DNA of 64,000 nt from JAFDCJ01 sp964527835 (GTDB lineage: Bacteria > Desulfobacterota > Desulfobacteria > Desulfobacterales > JAFDCJ01): positions 1 through 64,000 of the forward strand of contig CAZGNV010000016.1 of NCBI GenBank assembly GCA_964527835.1, read 5' to 3'. How positions within the stretch are numbered: position 1 is the stretch's first letter; each line of letters opens with the position of its first letter. Of this stretch, positions 62,167-64,000 are shown piece by piece. The translations under genes and the position numbers were made by a program. A model generated the notes under the pieces. It was given only the letters and a program-made list of their open reading frames with translations. It had not been told where the DNA came from and did not search any database.

Positions 62167-63480
62167 ATGGAAAATGAAAGTAAAATCAAGGAAGCCGAAG
62201 GAAAGCTTGGGGTGCTGACCCCCGGCATGGGAGCTGTTTCGACGACCATGGTTGCAGGGGTCCACGCGGTGAGAAAAGGCCTGGGCAAACCCATCGGGTC
62301 GCTGACCCAGATGGGAACCATCCGGCTGGGCAAACGACCGGAAAAGCGCATCCCGTTGATCAAAGATTTCGTATCGTTGCCTGAACTTGACGACCTGGTA
62401 TTCGGCGGCTGGGACATCTTTAACGATGACATGTACACGGCGGCCGTCAAGGCAGGAGTGCTGGCACGCGAAACCCTGGATCAGGTGCGCTCAGAACTGG
62501 AAGCCATTCAACCCATGGCTGCCGTTTTTGACAACCAATACGTAAAACGGCTCAATGGGCCGCATGTGAAAAGGGGGCGCTCGAAAATGGAGTTTGCCGA
62601 CCAGCTTCGGCAGGATTTGCAAAATTTCAAATCGAAGCATGGCCTCAGCCGCATGGTAATGATCTGGTGCGCCAGCACGGAAGCCTATATCGAGCCGGCA
62701 CCGGTGCATGAGACATTGGATGCCTTTGAAACCGGTCTGAAGCAGAACGACCCTGCCATTGCCCCTAGCATGATATACGCCTATGCGGCCCTGAGCGAGG
62801 GGGTGCCCTTTGCCAACGGGGCGCCCAACCTGACGGTGGACATCCCGGCCCTGCAGGAGTTGGCCAAAATAAGGCAGGTGCCCATCAGCGGCAAGGATTT
62901 CAAAACCGGTCAGACCCTGATGAAGACCATCCTGGCGCCGGGATTCAAATCGCGCCTGCTGGGGGTGTCCGGATGGTTTTCAACCAACATCCTGGGAAAC
63001 CGCGACGGCGAAGTGCTCGATGACCCCCAGTCCTTTAAATCCAAGGAAGTCAGCAAGCTGGGTGTGCTGGATTATATCCTGCAGCCGGAGTTGTATCCGG
63101 ACCTGTACAGGGATTTTTACCACAAGATCAGGATCAACTACTATCCGCCGCGGGGAGACAACAAGGAAAGCTGGGACAACATCGACATCTTCGGCTGGCT
63201 GGGATACCCCATGCAGGTCAAGGTGGACTTTCTGTGTCGTGACAGCATCCTGGCCGCACCGTTGGTGCTGGATCTGGCGCTGTTCATGGACTTTGCCGGC
63301 CGTGCGGGCATGAGCGGGATCCAGGAATGGCTGTCGTTCTATTACAAAACCCCGATGGTCGCCGAAGGCCTTTATCCCGAGCACGACCTGTTCATCCAGC
63401 TGAAAAAACTGAAGAATACCCTGCGACACCTGATGGGAGAGGATTTGATCACCCATCTGGGATTGGAATATTATGAGTAG
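62167..63480 (+). CDS. Inositol-3-phosphate synthase
   Basis: 437 aa NAD-dependent myo-inositol-1-phosphate synthase family protein. LGVLTPGMGAVSTTMVAGV is the dinucleotide loop. GGWDIFNDDMYTAAV and GVPFANGAPNLTVDIPAL are family blocks, and KDFKTGQTLMKTILAPGFKS carries the catalytic lysines. It makes inositol phosphate from glucose-6-phosphate, for phosphoinositides or compatible solutes. GGGAGG lies 10 bases before the ATG. The gap 61836-62166 shows only AT-rich sequence and no clear promoter. Unrelated to the pse operon in direction. Confidence 0.88.
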   Translation: MENESKIKEAEGKLGVLTPGMGAVSTTMVAGVHAVRKGLGKPIGSLTQMGTIRLGKRPEKRIPLIKDFVSLPELDDLVFGGWDIFNDDMYTAAVKAGVLARETLDQVRSELEAIQPMAAVFDNQYVKRLNGPHVKRGRSKMEFADQLRQDLQNFKSKHGLSRMVMIWCASTEAYIEPAPVHETLDAFETGLKQNDPAIAPSMIYAYAALSEGVPFANGAPNLTVDIPALQELAKIRQVPISGKDFKTGQTLMKTILAPGFKSRLLGVSGWFSTNILGNRDGEVLDDPQSFKSKEVSKLGVLDYILQPELYPDLYRDFYHKIRINYYPPRGDNKESWDNIDIFGWLGYPMQVKVDFLCRDSILAAPLVLDLALFMDFAGRAGMSGIQEWLSFYYKTPMVAEGLYPEHDLFIQLKKLKNTLRHLMGEDLITHLGLEYYE

Positions 63481-63507
63481 GCCGTTGTGCGCCGCGCAGG
63501 GGCAGGG

Positions 63508-64000
63508 CTAGAAATAATAGATCAGCCACAGATAGGCGCTGTCCGGAGTTTTGCTGAGAATGCCGCCGGTGCCGGGCAGGGTAAAGCCCCCATATTCGCT
63601 GCCGCGGTCTCCCCAGTATACATTCATCCCGCCGGTCAGTTGCAGGTTCTGTAAAATGTCCCAGGTGGCATAAGGCTGCAGGATCCCTGAGGGGTCCTTG
63701 AGGTTGTTGATGGCCGTCAGAGAGATTTTGAACAGCGGGTGCAACTCGATTTGCAGGTGGCCGCTGAGGTAACTGCGGCCCAGCACAAACAGTTCGCCCC
63801 GGGCCAGACGGTCAAAAACAGCCGGATCCGCCAGGGATCGGGCATAGTCGTTTTTCCCCAGTCCGTTGAAATAATATTCGATAAAACCATAGCAGTTTTT
63901 ATCGAACCAGGTCCAGGAATAGTCCATGTTGGCCACCACCGAAAGGTAGTTGTCGCCGTCATGGCGAAAGGTCCAGGTGCCGTCCAAGCGCCAGGCGGCG
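63508..64000 (-). CDS. Probable outer-membrane beta-barrel protein, 3' part only
   Basis: The open frame runs off the window end; about 164 C-terminal residues are seen. Alternating hydrophobic/aromatic strands (YLSVVANMDYSWTWFDKN, GHLQIELHPLFKISLTAI, PYATWDILQNLQLTGGMNVY) and a terminal Phe (AYLWLIYYF) are typical of porin-like barrels recognised by BamA. The apparent TTG start inside the window is not the true start. Family unknown. Confidence 0.6.
   Translation of the reverse strand, partial: AAWRLDGTWTFRHDGDNYLSVVANMDYSWTWFDKNCYGFIEYYFNGLGKNDYARSLADPAVFDRLARGELFVLGRSYLSGHLQIELHPLFKISLTAINNLKDPSGILQPYATWDILQNLQLTGGMNVYWGDRGSEYGGFTLPGTGGILSKTPDSAYLWLIYYF

Overview
The window reads as a chromosomal segment of a Gram-negative, selenocysteine-using bacterium, most likely a Desulfobacterota (sulfate-reducer-like) organism. 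This placement is an inference. It rests on the selC tRNA, the PilR/sigma-54-controlled type IV pilin, RpoH with an intact RpoH box, lone LarC and PfaD genes, and short dispersed palindromic repeats containing TTTTTACGGGACC. There is no rRNA, CRISPR array, insertion sequence or prophage. Two tRNAs are present: Arg(UCU) and Sec(UCA).

Left part (0-24 kb), mostly housekeeping. In order: pfaD, xerD, a long-hairpin RNA candidate with a good promoter, a HAD phosphatase, an SPFH/zinc-ribbon protein followed in frame by a second zinc-ribbon protein, a PilZ protein, two tiny membrane proteins, tRNA-Arg, rpoH, a TPR lipoprotein, a LolB-like lipoprotein, cinA, an alpha/beta hydrolase, rlmD, a histone-deacetylase-fold amidohydrolase, a MarR-headed peptide ABC transporter operon (regulator, Tat-exported binding protein, two permeases, fused double ATPase), selC and larC.

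Middle (24-30 kb): an orphan 12-TM-like membrane protein, pgpA, lepB and pyrC, then pilR. Next to pilR lies a consensus -24/-12 promoter in front of a two-cysteine type IV pilin gene that ends in a strong terminator.

Right part (31-61 kb) is a large surface-glycan region. Just behind the pilin lie two tandem paralogues of identical inferred length (696 aa). They combine a GT-C-like membrane domain with TPRs and resemble TMTC-type protein O-mannosyltransferases. A polysaccharide deacetylase, a VKOR-DsbA fusion, two further GT-C-type membrane proteins and a third TMTC-like protein follow. A plus-strand operon with its own sigma-70 promoter carries two GT2 enzymes, galE, a GT4 and a sulfotransferase. 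Facing it, a 13-gene minus-strand operon holds pseB, pseC, pseF, pseG, a PIG-L deacetylase, a Wzx-like flippase, a capsule-type glycosyltransferase, GT2, GT4, pseI, a canonical formyltransferase, a WbqC-like protein and a second, unusual formyltransferase-like protein. No PseH acetyltransferase is visible, which suggests a formylated pseudaminic-acid-type sugar. A winged-helix/nucleotidyltransferase-like regulator sits at the head of this operon. The window ends with an inositol-3-phosphate synthase and the 3' part of a probable outer-membrane beta-barrel gene.

The most promising leads are the pilin-linked TMTC-like/VKOR cluster, the formyl-type pseudaminate operon, the SPFH and zinc-ribbon pair separated by one in-frame TGA, and the 6S-like hairpin RNA upstream of the HAD phosphatase.
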